A stretch of 64,000 nucleotides of DNA. Origin: AAA164-E04 sp964342825 (lineage in GTDB: Bacteria > Verrucomicrobiota > Verrucomicrobiia > Limisphaerales > AAA164-E04). Both the position numbers and the translations under genes were made by a program. Position 1 is the stretch's first letter; each line of letters starts with the position of its first letter. Under the pieces are notes generated by a model. It searched no databases, was not told the DNA's origin, and saw nothing but the letters and a program-made list of their open reading frames with translations. Location of the stretch: the NCBI GenBank assembly GCA_964342825.1, contig CAYFHO010000007.1, positions 1-64,000 on the forward strand, read 5' to 3'. Shown here one piece after another: positions 1-9,210 of this stretch.

Positions 1-17
1 TGATTTCCAATAACTTA

Positions 18-695
18 TCAATCCATATGTATTCCAGTTACGAAAGTCGGGTTAGCAGGCTCGTAGTTTTCCTTCAGTCCCTTTTGTGTCCAGTCATCGG
101 CAATGAATCCCGGTGCCACAGAATTGACTCTCACATGTGGAGCCAGGATTCGGGCGAGGGAAATAGTCATGTTGATCAGTGCCGCCTTGGAGGCGCAATA
201 GGCGAGTGAACTGCCGTTTCCTGTCAAACCTGCGATGCTTGTGATGTTGACAATTTCACCACCTCCCGGAGATTTTTTGAGCCAAGGTTCTGCCGCACGG
301 GTGCAATAGAATGGACCTTTTATGTTTGTTTGAAGGATGCGGTCCCAATGGTCATCGGTCAGGAGATTCAGATCAGAAAAGGGAAGGAAATTGGTGGTTG
401 CGGCATTATTGACGAGAATGTCTATTTGGCCAAAATCAGAAACGGTCTGGTCAATCAAATGTTTACAATTTGCTTCCATTGAAACATCTCCCTGAATGAG
501 GATGGCCTGAGCCTGTGTTTCTTTTAATTCCTCAAGTACAGATTCGGCCTCATCTTTGGAGCTTCGATAATTCAGTACAACACGACAACCCAGCTTTGCC
601 AGTTTCAATGCAACCGATCTTCCCACGCCCCTGCTCGAACCTGTGACGATTGCAACTTTACCTTTCGTATCCATCGTTTGATTCTTGCTCGTCAT
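18..695 (-). CDS. SDR-family NAD(P)-dependent oxidoreductase, short C-terminus
   Basis: A classical short-chain dehydrogenase/reductase of 225 aa. Visible are the TGSSRGVG nucleotide-binding glycine motif near residue 19, the NNAA motif near residue 96, and the catalytic Ser...YCASK triad segment around residues 151-169. The ATG at 695 lies 29 bp from the divergent sulfatase start. The substrate cannot be read; FabG-like or sugar/alcohol dehydrogenase are both possible. The protein stops soon after the VNSVAPGF segment, so it lacks roughly 20-30 residues that family members usually have, where substrate-loop and C-terminal helices sit. That may be a natural short form or a late frameshift. 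Only 17 bases remain to the window edge, so this cannot be settled here. Confidence 0.85.
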   Translation of the reverse strand: MTSKNQTMDTKGKVAIVTGSSRGVGRSVALKLAKLGCRVVLNYRSSKDEAESVLEELKETQAQAILIQGDVSMEANCKHLIDQTVSDFGQIDILVNNAATTNFLPFSDLNLLTDDHWDRILQTNIKGPFYCTRAAEPWLKKSPGGGEIVNITSIAGLTGNGSSLAYCASKAALINMTISLARILAPHVRVNSVAPGFIADDWTQKGLKENYEPANPTFVTGIHMD

Positions 696-724
696 TGAAT
701 TATGACAATGATAAATATCATTCT

Positions 725-2101
725 ATGAATCTCCAATCCGTTTTCAGGTTGCGATCTTTTACTTTTATCTGCGCCAAGTTCCTTTGTGCATTTACGCTGT
801 GTCTTTGCATTCCGGATGCCCTCACTGATCCAATGAGACCGAACTTAATTTTGATCATGGCCGATGATCTTGGGTACGGGGACTTAAGTTGTTACGGCAA
901 CAAAGAATTTGAAACACCAGAACTTGACCGGATGGCTTCAGAGGGTTTGCGGTTTACCGATTTTCACTCCAGCGGTCCTGTTTGTAGTCCCACACGAGCC
1001 GGGCTGTTGACGGGGCGGTATCAACAGAGAAGTGGTATTCCCGGGGTGATTTATGCTGCCTTTAATTCCAATCGACATCATGGATTGCATGTTTCCGAAA
1101 TCACTTTTCCGGAACTTATTCATGATGCTGGTTATCAGACTGCCATGTTTGGAAAATGGCATTTGGGTTACCGCGAGAAATTCAATCCAATTCATCACGG
1201 TTTCCAGCAATTCAAGGGGTATGTGAGTGGTAATATAGATTATCACAGCCATTATGACCGAATGGGTGTGTTGGACTGGTGGAACGGAAATCGCATTGAA
1301 AATGAAAAAGGGTATACGACCTCATTGATTTCGGAGCATGCCTTGGATTTTGTTAAAAAAAATCAGAACCAGCCCTTTTGCTTGTACCTTGCCTATGAGG
1401 CCCCTCATGATCCCTATCAGGGGCCTGAAGATCCACCGATTCGCGTAGAAGGAAAAGTCGTTCCAAACCGGTATGCCAAGGGCCAAATTTCACGTGCTTA
1501 CAGGGAAATGATCCAGACCATGGATCAGGGGATTGGGCGCTTAGTGGATTTATTGAAGACTCTGGAATTGGATAGAAAAACGCTCGTCTTTTTTCTCAGT
1601 GATAATGGTGCCAATAAGAATGGAAGTAATGGGATCTTACGTGGATTCAAGGGGAGTTTGTGGGAGGGCGGACACCGTGTTCCCGCGATAGCCTGGTGGC
1701 CGGGTACCATTCCACCTAATTGCGTCTGCGATGATTTGACCATCAGTCTGGATGTGATGCCTACTTTACTGGAGCTTGCGGGGGCACAACTTCCTTCGAA
1801 CCACAAGCTGGACGGAGTTTCACTGGTTTCCGCATTTCGTCATGGTTTTCTTTCTCAAAGAAACCGAAAGGTTTTTTGGGAATATGGATCGAAAAAGGTC
1901 ATGCGCGAAGGCCCCTGGAAACTTCTTGTGGATCCCAATTCGAGTCCTGCCTCACAGCTGTTCCACCTGGGTGAAGATATTTCGGAGCAGAATGATCTTT
2001 CTGAAAAGCAATTCCTTAAGTCCCAGCGAATGTTATCCGATATAGGGGAGTGGCAGGAAGATGTGCTCTCCGGTGCCACAGAACAGCCAGTCGATCCTTG
2101 A
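725..2101 (+). CDS. secreted sulfatase (arylsulfatase family, Cys-type)
   Basis: A 458-aa sulfatase that hydrolyses sulfate esters, probably on polysaccharides, outside the cytoplasm. The N-terminus carries the metal-binding run LILIMADDLGYGD, and the formylglycine motif CSPTR has its Cys at about residue 87, followed by AGLLTGRY. A second conserved stretch is FGKWHLG and a third is LSDNGA. The ATG at 725 was chosen over an upstream in-frame ATG at 650. The 725 start begins with a hydrophobic signal peptide (LCAFTLCLCIPDA), and the upstream one would overlap the divergent SDR gene. Activity requires conversion of the Cys by a maturase (FGE or anSME), which is not in the window. A sensor kinase follows after 25 bp. 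Confidence 0.93.
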   Translation: MNLQSVFRLRSFTFICAKFLCAFTLCLCIPDALTDPMRPNLILIMADDLGYGDLSCYGNKEFETPELDRMASEGLRFTDFHSSGPVCSPTRAGLLTGRYQQRSGIPGVIYAAFNSNRHHGLHVSEITFPELIHDAGYQTAMFGKWHLGYREKFNPIHHGFQQFKGYVSGNIDYHSHYDRMGVLDWWNGNRIENEKGYTTSLISEHALDFVKKNQNQPFCLYLAYEAPHDPYQGPEDPPIRVEGKVVPNRYAKGQISRAYREMIQTMDQGIGRLVDLLKTLELDRKTLVFFLSDNGANKNGSNGILRGFKGSLWEGGHRVPAIAWWPGTIPPNCVCDDLTISLDVMPTLLELAGAQLPSNHKLDGVSLVSAFRHGFLSQRNRKVFWEYGSKKVMREGPWKLLVDPNSSPASQLFHLGEDISEQNDLSEKQFLKSQRMLSDIGEWQEDVLSGATEQPVDP

Positions 2102-2126
2102 TCGTCCTTATTGATGGAAGTCTTAA

Positions 2127-4010
2127 ATGAATGCCGGTGAACCCACTACAGATCTGGATCGCCTTTCTTGGGAAATGGCACCCGTTCCAGCTTTGCTTTG
2201 CTCCCCGGATGGTCGGTGTTTGGATATTAATCGGTCCGCAGGCAGCTTCCTGGGTAAATCCCTGGAGGAAATAAGGAAATGTCAATTGTCCGATTTTGCA
2301 GTTCATGATGATCTATCTATTTTGGAGCAGATGATCAAGAAATGTGATGTGCGTGAACATGCCGGCACGCCTGAGTTGATGGGAATTAAATCTTCCAAGG
2401 GGCAGGTCCAATGTCTTGTTAACGTCCGATCTTTATCTCCTGAGTTCTCAAATAAACTTTTGATCCAGATTCAGGAAATTCCACCAGACTTGCATGCCGC
2501 AAAATCCAATTCTGAGTCCAAATTGCATTACACCGACGATGCCATTTTTGTTTTTGATATCAATGACCGGATTCAATTTTGGAACTCAGGATCCAGACGT
2601 CTCTTCGGTTGGGAAGAAAAGGAAATACTTGGTTTAACGGTTACAGAATCGGTATTTTCAAACACTCCAAACATAGTTCCACTTTTGAAATCATTGCGAC
2701 AAGCTGAGCATTGGTCAGGCGAACTGGGGGCTGTGACCAAAACTGGGGAACACCGCAATTTGGAAACTCGTTTTAATTTGTTAAAGGATGGAGAAGGGAG
2801 ACTGGAAGGGATCTTGGCCATTGTTGTGGACATCACTGAAAAACGAGCCGTAGAGGAATGTTACGTCCGCTCGCAAAGATTGGAGAGCCTCAGCACATTG
2901 GCCGCAGGTGTTGCCCATGATTTGAACAATGTCTTTACCCCCATCACCATGGCCGTTGAATTGCTGAGAAACGTGGATCTGCCTCCTGATGAGATGGAAG
3001 ATTTACTCAGGACGGTAGACGGAAGCATTGAACGTGGAACCGCTATTATCAAACAACTGGTTGCTTTTGGCAAAGGGGCGGAGGGTGAAAATATTGTTTT
3101 CCAACCCAAACACCTCGTTCGTGAAGTGGTCAATATTGTCCAGAAAACATTTCCCCAAGGTATCGAGGTCAAGTCTGAAATCCTAAGAGAGTTGTGGGTG
3201 ATACGAGGGGATCAGATTCAATTTCATCAGCTCCTCATGAATCTTTTCCTCAATGCCAAGGACGCCATGCCTCAAGGAGGAGCCCTTCATTTGCGTGCCC
3301 AGAATGTGACCATTGACGAGCACTTTCCATCCTTTGACATTGATCTGGATCCCGGAAGGTATGTTCAGTTGACGATCGAGGACGACGGGGAAGGAATGGA
3401 CAAGGCTGTTCAGGAAAAAATGTTTGAACCATTCTTCACGACACGGCCTGTCGGACGTGGTTCCGGGCTTGGTCTCACCAATGTCCTGGGCATTGTTAAG
3501 TCATTCAACGGATTCATTCAGTGTCAAAGCAGACCCGGGGAAGGGACTAAGTTTGATGTATTTATTCCTGCCATATTTGAGGATGAACCGAAGCATTTGG
3601 AATATAATCCAGCGGATCACCGTGGAAATGGGGAAACGATTTTGATTGTCGACGATGAGGAAGCTGTTCGGGATACCACTCAAAAGTTACTGGTTCAAAA
3701 TGGTTATAAAACTTTGAAAGCAGTGGATGGTGTGGATGCGGTTTCGGTTTTTGGCCGTAATCAGGGTCTCATCAAGCTCGTTTTGACGGATTTAAAAATG
3801 CCCAATATGGATGGAATCTCTCTGGTCAGGATCCTCAGGAATATGAACCACGATCTGCCCATATTGGTGGTTAGCGGTCATCCGGATGAACACGATATTG
3901 AAATGCTCACTCCTTGCGCATCGATTCATGTTTTGGAAAAGCCGCACAAATCCGCCGACTTGCTGCATTGGGTGCATCGATTGTTGTGTAAGGATCAAGT
4001 GCCCATGTGA
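2127..4010 (+). CDS. hybrid sensor histidine kinase (PAS-PAS-HisKA-HATPase-REC)
   Basis: A 627-aa two-component hybrid kinase. Two PAS-like sensor domains (about residues 8-110 and 130-245) precede a HisKA domain with phospho-acceptor His264 in GVAHDLNN. The HATPase_c domain follows, with N-box FLNAKDAM and G-boxes DDGEGM and GSGLGL. A C-terminal receiver starts at TILIVDDEE and has Asp555 in VLTDLKMPNMDG. I see no transmembrane segment, so it is probably a cytoplasmic sensor. A fused receiver suggests a phosphorelay or self-regulation; no Hpt or output regulator is adjacent. It sits 25 bp after the sulfatase in the same direction and may be co-transcribed with it. The signal is unknown. Confidence 0.93.
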   Translation: MNAGEPTTDLDRLSWEMAPVPALLCSPDGRCLDINRSAGSFLGKSLEEIRKCQLSDFAVHDDLSILEQMIKKCDVREHAGTPELMGIKSSKGQVQCLVNVRSLSPEFSNKLLIQIQEIPPDLHAAKSNSESKLHYTDDAIFVFDINDRIQFWNSGSRRLFGWEEKEILGLTVTESVFSNTPNIVPLLKSLRQAEHWSGELGAVTKTGEHRNLETRFNLLKDGEGRLEGILAIVVDITEKRAVEECYVRSQRLESLSTLAAGVAHDLNNVFTPITMAVELLRNVDLPPDEMEDLLRTVDGSIERGTAIIKQLVAFGKGAEGENIVFQPKHLVREVVNIVQKTFPQGIEVKSEILRELWVIRGDQIQFHQLLMNLFLNAKDAMPQGGALHLRAQNVTIDEHFPSFDIDLDPGRYVQLTIEDDGEGMDKAVQEKMFEPFFTTRPVGRGSGLGLTNVLGIVKSFNGFIQCQSRPGEGTKFDVFIPAIFEDEPKHLEYNPADHRGNGETILIVDDEEAVRDTTQKLLVQNGYKTLKAVDGVDAVSVFGRNQGLIKLVLTDLKMPNMDGISLVRILRNMNHDLPILVVSGHPDEHDIEMLTPCASIHVLEKPHKSADLLHWVHRLLCKDQVPM

Positions 4011-4085
4011 TCGGGTTGTATTTTACTCTCGCAAAATTAAAGCGCTCTCTTGTCAAACAGTCTGGGGATTGTTATTTGTCTGCCC

Positions 4086-4811
4086 ATGGGACGTCAATGG
4101 CTCCACTCCAAGAAAGCAGTCGCATCCAAGAAAAAGGCACAAGCGACAGGTAAACTCGTGCGCGAAATCGTCGTCGCCGCCAAACTGGGCGGTCCAGACG
4201 AAGAAATGAACCCAAGATTGGCACAAGCTTGTGACAAGGCTCGCAAAGCCAGTGTATCGAAGGATGTCATTGAGCGCGCCAAAGCAAAAGGGGAAGGCAA
4301 CGATGAAGCAGCCTTGAATTCACTCATGTTTGAGGGATACGCCCCACACAAGGTTCCTCTGATTGTTGAAACTCTGACCGATAACCCAAATCGCACTGCT
4401 CCAGAGTTGAGGGTCTTGTTTCGAAAAGGGCAACTTGGTTCTCCTGGCAGCAACAAGTTTCTCTTTGATCTGGTCGGCATGGTCGAAGCTTATCGAGAAA
4501 TGGCAGAGTTGGACCTTGAAGAAGTTGCCATCGAAGCGGGGGCCAACGAAGTGGAACCGCTGGATTCCAATCAAAACGACGACATTCCTGAAGACTCATT
4601 GGGTGCTCGGTTCCTTTGTGAACGCAGTGACATCCACAGCGTGTCCCAATGGTTGGCTGGTAATGGTTGGAAAGTGGTGACCAGTGAGCCAGGGTATGTT
4701 CCCAAGAATTTTTGTGAGCTTACCGATGATCAAATGGAAGAAGTGGGAGAATTTCTGGAAGCTTTGGATGACCACGATGATGTTCACCGTATTTGGGCGG
4801 CGCTCAAGTAG
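4086..4811 (+). CDS. YebC/PmpR (TACO1) family protein, YeeN-like N-terminus
   Basis: A 241-aa member of the YebC/PmpR/TACO1 family. Members are described as DNA-binding regulators or as translation factors that relieve ribosome stalling at proline stretches. Recognisable features are the N-terminal MGRQWLHSKK, the KLVREIVVAAKLGGPDEEMN segment and the central YEGYAP-like FEGYAPHKVPLIVE motif. The start MGRQW resembles the YeeN branch rather than the MAGHSKW of canonical YebC. The ATG at 4086 was preferred over an upstream in-frame start at 4050 because the family begins at MGR. A strong hairpin follows the stop codon directly. Confidence 0.9.
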   Translation: MGRQWLHSKKAVASKKKAQATGKLVREIVVAAKLGGPDEEMNPRLAQACDKARKASVSKDVIERAKAKGEGNDEAALNSLMFEGYAPHKVPLIVETLTDNPNRTAPELRVLFRKGQLGSPGSNKFLFDLVGMVEAYREMAELDLEEVAIEAGANEVEPLDSNQNDDIPEDSLGARFLCERSDIHSVSQWLAGNGWKVVTSEPGYVPKNFCELTDDQMEEVGEFLEALDDHDDVHRIWAALK

Positions 4812-4812
4812 G

Positions 4813-4840
4813 TCCCTCCAAGGTAACACTTGGTAAGGGA
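4813..4840 (+). terminator. hairpin directly after the yebC-like stop codon
   Basis: TCCCT-CCAAG pairs with CTTGG-AGGGA across a 6-nt loop (GTAACA), with a two-base TA bulge on the 3' arm. It begins two bases after the TAG stop at 4811. No T-tract follows, so it may be a 3'-end stabiliser or a factor-assisted terminator rather than a classical intrinsic one. Confidence 0.45.
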
Positions 4841-4876
4841 ATACCAGCAATGAGTAATCGCTGAATCTTAGACATC

Positions 4877-5611
4877 ATGATGAAAATCCCGGTCATTTCT
4901 GGAATGATTCGACGTCGAATTTTACTGAACTACCGGGTCGATCCTGAAATTGCACAAGCTCTGTTGCCCGATCGTTTTCGCCCAAAGCTTTTCAGAGGTT
5001 ACGCCATCGCTGGAATCTGTCTCATTCGCTTGGAAGAAATCCGTCCCAGAGGATTCCCTGGTTTCGTAGGTATCGCGAGTGAGAATTCAGCTCATCGGAT
5101 TGCCGTCGAGTGGACTGATGATGAAGGGCAGTTTCAGGAAGGAGTCTTTGTCCCAAGAAGAGACACTGATGCACGGTTAAACGCAGTCGCTGGCGGACGG
5201 ATTTTTCCTGGGGTGCATCATCTTTCAAGGTTTCATGTCTCTGACCAAGAGGGGGATATCTCCATTCAAGTGGTGACTAAGAATATGGATTCACCTCTTA
5301 TCCAACTTGAAGTAAGTGAATCGGAAAATTTTCCTGACACATCTTTATTTCCTTCACTGAATGATTCATCCCAATTTTTTGAGTCTGGATGTATTGGATA
5401 CTCCTCTCGACCTGATTCCTGCAGTCTTGATGGTCTCCATTTACAGGTATCAGATTGGAGAGTCTCTCCGTTGAAAATTCATTCTGCAAGGTCGGCCTAC
5501 TATGATGATCGATCAGTTTTTCCTGAGGGATCCATTCAACTCGATCATGCTTTGCTCATGCGGGATATTCCTCACGAATGGAGATCGGAACCCAGCATGG
5601 CTTGTTCATGA
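4877..5611 (+). CDS. DUF2071-like (acetoacetate decarboxylase-fold) protein
   Basis: A 244-aa protein resembling the DUF2071/YqjF group. Residues 12-35 contain the LLNYRVDPEIAQALLPDRF pattern typical of the family N-terminus, followed by a segment beginning GYAIAGICLIRLEEI. No signal peptide or membrane helix is visible. The family has no firm biochemical role; it shares a fold with acetoacetate decarboxylase. It is transcribed toward the convergent CotH gene, whose end is only 36 bp away. The assignment rests on the N-terminal pattern and is moderate. Confidence 0.7.
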   Translation: MMKIPVISGMIRRRILLNYRVDPEIAQALLPDRFRPKLFRGYAIAGICLIRLEEIRPRGFPGFVGIASENSAHRIAVEWTDDEGQFQEGVFVPRRDTDARLNAVAGGRIFPGVHHLSRFHVSDQEGDISIQVVTKNMDSPLIQLEVSESENFPDTSLFPSLNDSSQFFESGCIGYSSRPDSCSLDGLHLQVSDWRVSPLKIHSARSAYYDDRSVFPEGSIQLDHALLMRDIPHEWRSEPSMACS

Positions 5612-5647
5612 GTTATCGTCGAAAGTCGATTGTTCCTCAATTTTCTA

Positions 5648-8600
5648 TCAACGGGTGGCTTGGAGTCGAAAGAATCCAAGCCTTGAATTTCTTAAATGAA
5701 CTGGAGGGAGGGCGATGGGGGTGTTTGGCTTGTTGTCCGTCTCAATCATCAGGATCGTGTCCTGCCAATCTTCCAAATCGGTTGAATACTGTGCATTGAC
5801 GGTGACATCCACTGCGTTGATGTTTCGTTGAAATTGAAGGAAAGCCCCATCTTCATTCAAGTGAATACTCATGACATTTGTGGAGTCTTTCTCCAACGGG
5901 TTGCTGCCCAAACCATATTCCAAAAGAGCTGGTAATCCATCATGATCATGATCACTTTGCAGATCTGTCAGGGTGAGATTGTGAGCAGTCATCCAGTCTT
6001 CCAATCGGATTCCCTGACCTTTTCCGGGAGTTCCTCCTGATTGTGTGCTGGCCGTCCACAGCGTTGGATCTGCATGATTTTGTCCTTTTAGGATTGATGC
6101 CAACTGAAGCGATGTTCCTTGCCCATCAGGTGTGCTTGGCCAGGGGGATTGGGTTCCGTATTCAAAATCAATGATAGGAATCCCGGCCCCATAAGAAAGT
6201 TTGATTCTCTCACCGTTATTGCTCAATCGGTCTCCTTCTTGCCACACGCCTGCGATTGGGTGGCCGGTTCCATATGTTTGCTCAAAAGCTGTCTTGTCTC
6301 CAACCAACAGAAAATATGCACCAGATTCCAAGATGCTGTCTTCTGGAAAATCGAAATCGACGCCTTTGGTAAATCTCAATCCGGTTAAATCCAAGGCGAC
6401 CTCTCCTGCATTGTATAATTCTATGAATTCAGCCGTGGGGGCCTCAGCGGGACGATACATGATTTCACTGATTAAAAGCCTATTGCGGTAAGGAGTCAGA
6501 TCCGGTTCGGAGGGGATAAATTCCAATGGAGCTGACCATCGACTGGCGTGTCCGTTGACATTGTGGTGCCGCACTCGGGCGCGGTAGGTGTGTCCCGGTT
6601 TAAGGGCGTTGTACGGAATGTCAATTTCTTGCTCAAACACAGGAATGCGTTCACTTTGCCAACATTCCTCAACTTCATAAACCCAAGGTTCACCTGGAAC
6701 ATGGTTGGGTGTGTCAGGATTGGAAATCTCCCCAATTCTCCATTCCATGTATGCAAAACCGTCAGGATCTCTTCGGTTGACAAAGTTACTGCTTGTAAAA
6801 CGCAAGCCGTTGACAGGAAATCCGTTTTCGCCCACGTAAGAAATGGTGGGGCGGTTTGGGATGCCGGATGCGGAAGCTTCCATGGACAGGTAACCATGCC
6901 CGTAACCGTCTTCGATCGCATCGTTGATCCTAAAACTGGTTTCCGTTCGTGTATCGAACATGTAAGCGATAATGCTCTGTTGAAAACCTTCATGATCCGG
7001 CGTTGGGATAGTTCTTCGATAATTGCTGGCGAGTCTGGTTTCATTTACGGACAGTCGATACCATGGGCCACGGTGCGATCCGCTGGTGCGTGAATGGTAA
7101 CTCCACATGGCCTCATCCACATCAACCATGGTAAGTGGCCATTCTGTGGGATTGACGATCATGGATAATTCCTGGACGAGTTGAGCTGCCTGGCCCCCAT
7201 GCCTGCTGATATCGGAAAACAACAAATCGATTAATTCACGGCAACGGTTTTGAAATCCGATTTCGATTTCATCATGATCCAGACACCTGTCTGCTCGGAT
7301 CACTCCGCTCCAAATATGTTTGACCGGAGCGTACATCATATCCAAATCCCAGGGCAGTGGAGTCCATTTTCCATTGGCATGTTGAAACATGTAATAGTTG
7401 GCACCGTCACGAAGATCGACATTGCCCGTCGCTCGGTTAATCGCTCTGAAACCATAGAAGCTCCGCAGGTCAAAATTGGATTGCCACCATTCCAGCGTAT
7501 TGCGTCGATTGCTTTGATTCCAGAACTCCTCAAAATCCGAGTTGTCCAGAGGCTGGTCAGGGCCTTGATTCTTTTTGTGTCCTCGGTTGCCCGCTACTTC
7601 GTAAGTGCTTCTGTCGGGCAGATTACGTTCCGCCAGGAAGCGTCCATCCGGATGTTCAATCGCCAGATACAATCCCCACAGATCCCCCGAGTATTGATTG
7701 CTGGGAGCCTCTTCTTCCTCATCGACTATCCGAAATTGAACCCAATGAGTATTGGAGCTTGGCACCCCTGCGAGCTGATAGAGTCGGTGAGGAACCGCTT
7801 CGTCCAGTCCGGCAATCCCACGATTGGAGGCTACCCAGGGCGAAGCGCATGCATTGAAATTCATCGTCTTCCATTTCGCTCTGTAAAGTTGTCCGTAGTT
7901 ATCGCGCGCAGCAAAGTCACGCGCACGATTAAATCTGAACCTCCATTTGTTTTTTCCGCTGACGTAAGTAGAGGCTTCTCCTCGATTGTAGAACTGAATG
8001 TGATCATAAACCTCACCGTCATACACCAAAGTCCCCCACATGCGTCTGCCATCGTGGGAACGATTGTATTGGCTGTTCTCGACATCCGTCTCATTGGCGA
8101 TCAAGTGATAAACTGGGAGAGCATTCGCCATCATGTCTTGCGGGAAATCTAAATCGGGTGTCATCCGTGGCCTTTTGGCACCCTTCCAGGCGGGTACCCC
8201 GTTATACACAAAGTAAGCAAAATTGGGACACTCGTCATCGGGATAGGGAACACGGACACTGTTTCCAATCTTATCTTCAACTTCGATCCGATATCGCACC
8301 AGTTGGCGGTGAGAATGCATGGATGCAGGAATGGTGACACTGAATATATCGTCCAGAGCATCGGTATCACCGTTTTCACCGGCGTCATTCATGGAGAGTT
8401 CTGTCCAGTTGGACTCATAATTTCTATCTCTTTTCCGGATATAGTCTCCTGGCTCAACGATTTGATAACTGAGAGTTACTTTCTGAACACCATCGGGATC
8501 GGTGACCTTCGCAGAAACGAAGACCTCTTCGTTGGCAAGAGGCTGGCGCGGTGAGTGCATGACTTGTCTCGTTTGAGGTGGTGCATTTTCTGCGTAAATA

Positions 8601-9130
8601 CTGTTGATGGATCCCGGTGTGGGGCGCGTTGAGGATCTCCATGATCCGCCCAAATCATTGTCCAGTGAAGGATGGATAAGTTCCATCGATGTTCCTCCGC
8701 CTCTAGCTTCGGTAGGCCAAGGGAAACCCGAGCGATAGTCCACTTCATCGATTAAAGATCCGTCCGAGTGAAAAAACCTGATATCGTCTCCATCATTATC
8801 CAGCCCTCCCGGGTATTCATGGTCAGTACGAATCTTGAATTTGGTTCGCATCACCTGAACATCCTCAGCAATGATTAAATATTGATCAGAATTGAGAACA
8901 GTGCCGATCGGAAATGTATAAGAACCCGCACCTTCGAGTTTCCAGTTGGAAAGATCCACGCTGGTTTCACCGGCGTTGTACAATTCGATAAACTCTCCTC
9001 GGTCGGTTTTTGGAACATCATCATGATGAATCTCGTTGATCACAATATCGGCGGATGTGTCCATTGGCAGCAATGAAGATGCACCGATGACCGCAATCAT
9101 TATCAACCTAATCCAGTGATCCAAGTTCAT
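5648..9130 (-). CDS. secreted CotH-kinase protein with two lamin-tail domains
   Basis: A 1160-aa exported protein. After a signal peptide (hydrophobic run ending near DTSAD) comes a lamin-tail domain (about residues 27-140; INEIHHDD, FIELYNAG). A CotH kinase-like domain occupies roughly 340-640, with the probable metal-binding pair Asp595/Asp597 in LPWDLDMMYAP. A fibronectin-like stretch follows, then a second lamin-tail domain (885-1000; ISEIMYRP, FIELYNAG). The C-terminus has the verrucomicrobial DHDGLPALLEYGLGSNP segment followed by YSTDLEDW and FFRLQ. CotH proteins phosphorylate spore-coat proteins in Bacillus; in PVC bacteria this architecture is common but uncharacterised. ATG 9130 was preferred to a TTG at 9169 because it places the signal peptide at the terminus. 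Confidence 0.9.
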   Translation of the reverse strand: MNLDHWIRLIMIAVIGASSLLPMDTSADIVINEIHHDDVPKTDRGEFIELYNAGETSVDLSNWKLEGAGSYTFPIGTVLNSDQYLIIAEDVQVMRTKFKIRTDHEYPGGLDNDGDDIRFFHSDGSLIDEVDYRSGFPWPTEARGGGTSMELIHPSLDNDLGGSWRSSTRPTPGSINSIYAENAPPQTRQVMHSPRQPLANEEVFVSAKVTDPDGVQKVTLSYQIVEPGDYIRKRDRNYESNWTELSMNDAGENGDTDALDDIFSVTIPASMHSHRQLVRYRIEVEDKIGNSVRVPYPDDECPNFAYFVYNGVPAWKGAKRPRMTPDLDFPQDMMANALPVYHLIANETDVENSQYNRSHDGRRMWGTLVYDGEVYDHIQFYNRGEASTYVSGKNKWRFRFNRARDFAARDNYGQLYRAKWKTMNFNACASPWVASNRGIAGLDEAVPHRLYQLAGVPSSNTHWVQFRIVDEEEEAPSNQYSGDLWGLYLAIEHPDGRFLAERNLPDRSTYEVAGNRGHKKNQGPDQPLDNSDFEEFWNQSNRRNTLEWWQSNFDLRSFYGFRAINRATGNVDLRDGANYYMFQHANGKWTPLPWDLDMMYAPVKHIWSGVIRADRCLDHDEIEIGFQNRCRELIDLLFSDISRHGGQAAQLVQELSMIVNPTEWPLTMVDVDEAMWSYHSRTSGSHRGPWYRLSVNETRLASNYRRTIPTPDHEGFQQSIIAYMFDTRTETSFRINDAIEDGYGHGYLSMEASASGIPNRPTISYVGENGFPVNGLRFTSSNFVNRRDPDGFAYMEWRIGEISNPDTPNHVPGEPWVYEVEECWQSERIPVFEQEIDIPYNALKPGHTYRARVRHHNVNGHASRWSAPLEFIPSEPDLTPYRNRLLISEIMYRPAEAPTAEFIELYNAGEVALDLTGLRFTKGVDFDFPEDSILESGAYFLLVGDKTAFEQTYGTGHPIAGVWQEGDRLSNNGERIKLSYGAGIPIIDFEYGTQSPWPSTPDGQGTSLQLASILKGQNHADPTLWTASTQSGGTPGKGQGIRLEDWMTAHNLTLTDLQSDHDHDGLPALLEYGLGSNPLEKDSTNVMSIHLNEDGAFLQFQRNINAVDVTVNAQYSTDLEDWQDTILMIETDNKPNTPIALPPVHLRNSRLGFFRLQATR

Positions 9131-9210
9131 GGTGGTTGAAAGCGTAAACGCAAGAAGGACTCTGTGCAACGACTTGCTGTATTCATCATCCTTGCAACCA
9201 GACTGAAATT

